35,591 nucleotides of DNA from Chlamydiota bacterium (lineage in GTDB: Bacteria > Chlamydiota > Chlamydiia > Chlamydiales > Simkaniaceae). The notes beneath the pieces are model-generated. The model saw only the letters and a program-made list of their open reading frames with translations. It made no database searches and was not told where the DNA came from. A program made the position numbers and the translations under genes. The stretch lies in the NCBI GenBank assembly GCA_021772245.1, contig JAJFMH010000080.1:1-35591 (forward strand), in the 5' to 3' direction. Shown here one piece after another: positions 32,624-35,591 of this stretch (positions are counted from its first letter, which is position 1; each line of letters starts with the position of its first letter).

Positions 32624-33256
32624 GTGGAAGAGAAAATTAAATTAAATCCATGGAAAACGATTTGGACGCGGCCAAAAGAGACGCTTAGAGAGATTTCAGC
32701 TTATAAGAAAAACTATAAGCTCTATACCTTAAGCTTCATACATGGCTTTATCATTTTGTTTTCATCCTCTCAGATTTTTTCTCTGGGGAGTCGATTTTCG
32801 CTTCCTGCAATTATCGCTTTTATCGTGATTCTTGCCATTCCATCGGGACTGATTTCTATATCGATTCAATCTTTTTTCTTTTATTGGGTTGGACTCCTTC
32901 TTAAGGGGAAAGCAACCTATAAAGAAGTTAGACTTGCGGTTTCATGGGCATATGTGCCTCAAGTTGTTAGCATTGTCATCTGTATTGTTTTGATGATAAT
33001 GTTTGGAAAAGATTTTTTTACGCAAGCACCCCTGCAAGAATTGCATACGGGGTTTGCTGGGATAATGCTCCTCCTAAGTTTTGCTAATTTAGGGCTTGGG
33101 ATTTGGGAGCTTGTCATTTTCTTACTTGGACTCGAAGAGATGCAAAAGTATTCTTTTTGGAGAGTTCTCGTAAATTTTATTTTTGGGTCCATTGTAATGT
33201 TTCTGTTCTTATTAGATGCATTATTTATATTTGGCTTGGTTTTGCAGGTAGGCTAA
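32624..33256 (+). CDS. Yip1-domain-like integral membrane protein
   Basis: A 210-residue inner-membrane protein with about five hydrophobic segments. The start NPWKTIWTRPKETLREISAYKKN (residues 7-29) is the signature of the bacterial Yip1 family (W..I...P..T...I), whose function is unknown. LLKGKATYKEVRLAVSWAYVPQVVSIV near 90-120 is the second conserved block (G.A.....A.....P). The start is GTG with GAGG about ten bases upstream. It is the first of three co-directional genes; the next starts 30 bases after its stop. Confidence 0.85.
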   Translation: MEEKIKLNPWKTIWTRPKETLREISAYKKNYKLYTLSFIHGFIILFSSSQIFSLGSRFSLPAIIAFIVILAIPSGLISISIQSFFFYWVGLLLKGKATYKEVRLAVSWAYVPQVVSIVICIVLMIMFGKDFFTQAPLQELHTGFAGIMLLLSFANLGLGIWELVIFLLGLEEMQKYSFWRVLVNFIFGSIVMFLFLLDALFIFGLVLQVG

Positions 33257-33285
33257 GTCGTAGTAGATTAATAGAGGGGGAAAAA

Positions 33286-33870
33286 ATGCTTCAATTAATA
33301 AGAAAGAAGGGATTGCTCATTGCAATGATAACAGGGTTGCTATTTTCGAGCGCATCATTTGCGGATACAGCGCAAACGGAAACAGTTGCTCAAACTGGAA
33401 ATTTTGAAACTTGGAAGCAATTCCACTCGATGGCAGGATCGTGTAATGTTTCTTTTCCAAGTAACCCAGAGCATGTTCGGCAAGTCATGAAAATGCCAAA
33501 TGAAGATACAGAGCTTCAATATGATGTGTATGTATCCGCTCACAAAAATGAATCCGTATTTATGGTACTTGTTGCGCAATATCCACCCTTTATCAATGAA
33601 GAGTATGCTGAGCAAAGTTTAGAAAGTTTTTTAAATGGAATTTTGGGACAAAATGCTCAAAGCCAACTCGTATTCGCAGATCTTGTAGAAGTACAAGGGA
33701 ATAAGGCTTTAGACTTTTTCATCAAGACAAACGGTGTTTATTTTAAAGGTCGTGCAATCATGGCTAAAAATAATCTCTACTTTTTAGCAATGGAATGTGA
33801 AATGCAAGATTACAAAGAGAGTCATTTTACTCACTTTGTAAATTCTTTTGAAATCATGCAAGCAGACTAG
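33286..33870 (+). CDS. exported protein of unknown function
   Basis: A 194-residue protein with a clear Sec signal peptide: positive start (MLQLIRKKG), hydrophobic core LLIAMITGLLFSSASFA and a probable cleavage before DTAQ. The mature part has SMAGSCNVSFPSNPEHV, YDVYVSAHKNESVFMVLVAQYPP, FLNGIL, NKALDFFIKTNGVYFKGRAIMAKNNLYFLAMEC. This layout, a mixed alpha/beta domain dealing with a short hydrophobic-basic profile, is like small periplasmic proteins often next to Yip1 genes, but I do not recognise it firmly. The ATG at 33286 follows GAGGGGG; the frame is open further upstream but overlaps the previous gene. The next gene starts two bases after its stop. Confidence 0.85.
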   Translation: MLQLIRKKGLLIAMITGLLFSSASFADTAQTETVAQTGNFETWKQFHSMAGSCNVSFPSNPEHVRQVMKMPNEDTELQYDVYVSAHKNESVFMVLVAQYPPFINEEYAEQSLESFLNGILGQNAQSQLVFADLVEVQGNKALDFFIKTNGVYFKGRAIMAKNNLYFLAMECEMQDYKESHFTHFVNSFEIMQAD

Positions 33871-33872
33871 AT

Positions 33873-34313
33873 ATGAATGAAGTGCAGGTGTTTGTACTTA
33901 TCCAGATGATCACCAATTGGATGCTAATTGGGATCATCTGGTTCAATCAAATCGTTCATTACCCACTTTACAAAAAGGTAAAAGAGGGATTTATTGAATA
34001 TGAAAAATCTCACATCAAAAGAACAGCGTTCCTTGTTGGCCCTCTTATGCTTATCGAAGGAGCTTCTGCTCTTTTTTTAGTTACGAAAGCCACTGATCCA
34101 CAAATCATCAAGCTTGCTACAGCTAATATTTTGCTCGTGCTACTCATTTGGATATCTACTTTTATCTTTCAGGTATATCAACACCAAAAGCTAACTATTC
34201 GATTTTCGAATAAAGTATTTCATGCATTACTTCGAACGAATTGGATTAGGGTCGTGCTTTGGACAGCCAAAGGAGTTGTTGTGATTGCGATTTTAGTAGA
34301 CTTATTCAAGTGA
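33873..34313 (+). CDS. small four-helix membrane protein of unknown function
   Basis: A 146-residue membrane protein with four hydrophobic segments: about 5-28 (FVLIQMITNWMLIGIIWF), 52-72 (FLVGPLMLIEGASALFLV), 82-104 (ANILLVLLIWISTFIFQVY) and 122-143 (VVLWTAKGVVVIAILVDLF). The loop QIVHYPLYKKV after the first helix and the P-L-M-L-x-E in the second look conserved, with His, Pro and Glu in or near the membrane. I recall similar uncharacterised proteins in bacteria but cannot name the family. It is third in the operon with the Yip1-type and exported proteins. Confidence 0.82.
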   Translation: MNEVQVFVLIQMITNWMLIGIIWFNQIVHYPLYKKVKEGFIEYEKSHIKRTAFLVGPLMLIEGASALFLVTKATDPQIIKLATANILLVLLIWISTFIFQVYQHQKLTIRFSNKVFHALLRTNWIRVVLWTAKGVVVIAILVDLFK

Positions 34314-34640
34314 AATGCAGCTATCCCGCTGGAATTTTGGATTCCAATGACGTTGAGAAGCGAAAGAACTATTGTAATTGATGAGATCCAAAAAGTGCCA
34401 TCCATTTTGAATGTTATTCACAGCTTGATTGAAGAAAAAATCAGAGTAAATCTTTTAGGAGGTAGAGCTCTTTTGAGACATATGCCTCTTTTTTTTGCAA
34501 AAGAGATGAAAGATTCATTTGCGCTTAAACTTGGTATGCTTTCAATCGTATTAGATGCTAAAAAACCAAAAGATGTTCTGCGAGCATATGTTGGAATTTA
34601 CATAAAAGAATTGAGTGTTTTTCAAAAAAACACTTCTGCT
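34314..34640 (+). pseudogene. remnant of a DUF4143-type AAA ATPase, with internal deletion
   Basis: The frame shows pieces of the AAA_14/DUF4143 ATPase family: Walker B (TIVIDEIQKVPSILNVIHSLIEEK), then VNLLGGRALLRHMPLFFAKEM, and the DUF4143 start (ALKLGMLSIVLDAKKPKDVLRAYVGIYIKEL). The P-loop part is missing upstream, and the sensor segment that normally lies between the Walker B helix and the NLLxGRAL motif (..FILTGSSARKLKR..) is gone, so the two are joined in frame. The rest of DUF4143 is lost where the frame runs into the convergent gene at 34644. The preceding gene stops at 34311-34313 in the same frame. It is non-functional as an ATPase. Confidence 0.75.
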
Positions 34641-34643
34641 CGA

Positions 34644-35549
34644 CTAGTAGTTATATCCAAGTTTTATCCCGGCATAAGGCGCCTGTTTATAGTGAAAATA
34701 ATGAGGGTTTTGGTTGTCTTTATCTTTAATAAGGATCCAGCCACCAATATTGCCACCAATAACCGCTGCAATGCTGATTTTACTCGTCTTGTAGTATGCT
34801 CCAATATCGACACCACTCGAATGCAGTGTAAAAATGCTTTCTGGTTGAGGCTCGTTTTTTCCAACGCGATGATAAGATCGATACCAACCTCCAAAGCAAC
34901 GATAAGAAATACCTAGAGAAAATTTCTTAGAAAAATATCCATGCAGGGAGAACTCAAAGGGATATATTAAGGATAAAAGCATGCATTTTGCAAAGAAGTA
35001 ATCAAAGCCAAGTATTGGAAAAACATAGGTATTATCAATTCCTGTTTGACCCGTTGTGCCAACATGTAGACCGAGGTTATCTGCAGCTTGAAATCTTCCC
35101 CAAAAAGTTCCCGTGTAAAAACTATGATTTTTTAGATCAAAATAGTCTAAATCAATATGCGCACCAATAGCTGTCACAAATCTCCACTGATCAACAGCTG
35201 TTGTGACATATGCAGCAGATACAATTCCATCTTGGAAGAATTTTTTATTGAAATCAGGGTTTTTGTTCCAGTTAAGATCCATAAGGCTATAACCGAGCTG
35301 AAAAGAAAGAGCATGCTTATCTTTTGGGAATGCATTAATAAAAATGGTAGCCCCACCTTCTTTATATCGAATAGCATCAAAGCGGCTTTCTTTGAAATCT
35401 GCTTTGGCAACTTGGGAATAAAACGCATCAAAATGAAGAGGGCTTTTCTCACATAGAAATAAGTAATCGGTTGCCATAGCATAATCTAAGGCATGTAGTC
35501 TTATAGAAAGTCCAAAAAGGAGTAGAAATAGTAAGCTTTTTCTCTGCAT
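34644..35549 (-). CDS. predicted outer-membrane beta-barrel protein (DUF6268-like)
   Basis: A 301-residue protein with a Sec signal peptide (MQRKSLLFLLLFGLSIRLHA). The mature chain has alternating aromatic and polar strands: GGATIFINAFP, HALSFQLGYSLMDL, WRFVTAIGAHIDLDYFDLK, SFYTGTFWGRFQA, LGLHVGTTG, MLLSLIYPFEFSLHGYFSKKFSLGISYRCFGGWYR, SGVDIGAYYKTSKISIAAVIGG. It ends with YAGIKLGYNY, whose terminal aromatic suits BAM-dependent insertion. The ordering and PILGFDYFF resemble DUF6268-type barrels, but that name is from memory. Function unknown, possibly a small porin. It is convergent with the ATPase remnant. Confidence 0.82.
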   Translation of the reverse strand: MQRKSLLFLLLFGLSIRLHALDYAMATDYLFLCEKSPLHFDAFYSQVAKADFKESRFDAIRYKEGGATIFINAFPKDKHALSFQLGYSLMDLNWNKNPDFNKKFFQDGIVSAAYVTTAVDQWRFVTAIGAHIDLDYFDLKNHSFYTGTFWGRFQAADNLGLHVGTTGQTGIDNTYVFPILGFDYFFAKCMLLSLIYPFEFSLHGYFSKKFSLGISYRCFGGWYRSYHRVGKNEPQPESIFTLHSSGVDIGAYYKTSKISIAAVIGGNIGGWILIKDKDNQNPHYFHYKQAPYAGIKLGYNY

Positions 35550-35591
35550 GCATGAAATATAGAAAATAGAAAGATAAAATTGAAGAGATCG

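Noticed and set aside
33103-33285. Upstream extension of the exported protein's frame
   Set aside because: It overlaps the Yip1-type gene, and the ATG at 33286 has a strong Shine-Dalgarno and begins a clean signal peptide.
34641-34916. Continuation of the DUF4143 ATPase remnant
   Set aside because: The frame stays open only as an antisense shadow of the barrel protein gene at 34644-35549; no family motif continues.

Overview
The window comes from a low-GC member of the Chlamydiota, most likely one of the amoeba- or arthropod-associated families (Parachlamydiaceae, Waddliaceae, Rhabdochlamydiaceae, Simkaniaceae) rather than Chlamydiaceae. Three things point there: a gatC-gatA-gatB cluster, a sucA-sucB pair, and a ferredoxin, xerD and brnQ of the kind found in chlamydial genomes, all set among large unrecognised proteins and an autotransporter. 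The family assignment is inference; no rRNA is present. I saw no tRNA, rRNA, CRISPR array or intact transposon.

Layout. 1-1480: end of an unrecognised protein, then a decayed ATPase gene missing its P-loop and carrying a one-base frameshift in an A-tract. 1515-6870: 2-oxoglutarate dehydrogenase operon sucA-sucB-lpd (E1, E2, E3) with a near-consensus promoter and a strong bidirectional terminator. 6892-15416: accessory-looking stretch with four large unrecognised proteins (610, 335, 492 and about 463 aa), interleaved with a small coiled-coil protein, a 2Fe-2S ferredoxin, a DUF1858-IscA fusion and a short adenylate kinase. The four large genes have similar TTGATN / -10 promoters in very AT-rich intergenic DNA. 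Three of their products carry PSAP tetrapeptides and one also carries two PPxY motifs, the short motifs by which viral and some bacterial proteins engage host ESCRT and Nedd4-type ligases. They look like candidate secreted effectors or inclusion/host-membrane proteins; this is inference.

15454-21600: xerD, a TolC-type outer-membrane lipoprotein, gatB-gatA-gatC (amidotransferase for Gln-tRNA/Asn-tRNA formation, minus strand, with a possible 11-codon leader ORF overlapping gatC) and a DUF378 membrane protein. 21620-27528: a 1667-residue autotransporter rich in beta-strand repeats, followed by a TIGR01777-type epimerase. 27511-31857: an unrecognised 549-aa protein, an MFS transporter with a very acidic tail, and the branched-chain amino-acid carrier BrnQ. 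31858-32623 is gene-poor, with a degraded reading frame containing an in-frame amber codon and two long perfect hairpins. 32624-34313: a three-gene envelope operon (Yip1-type membrane protein, exported protein, small membrane protein). 34314-34640: a second ATPase relic, of the DUF4143 type. 34644-35549: a predicted outer-membrane beta-barrel protein.

Taken together, the conserved genes cover the oxidative half of the TCA cycle, Fe-S metabolism, tRNA amidation, chromosome-dimer resolution and amino-acid uptake. The lineage-specific genes are mostly envelope or candidate secreted proteins.
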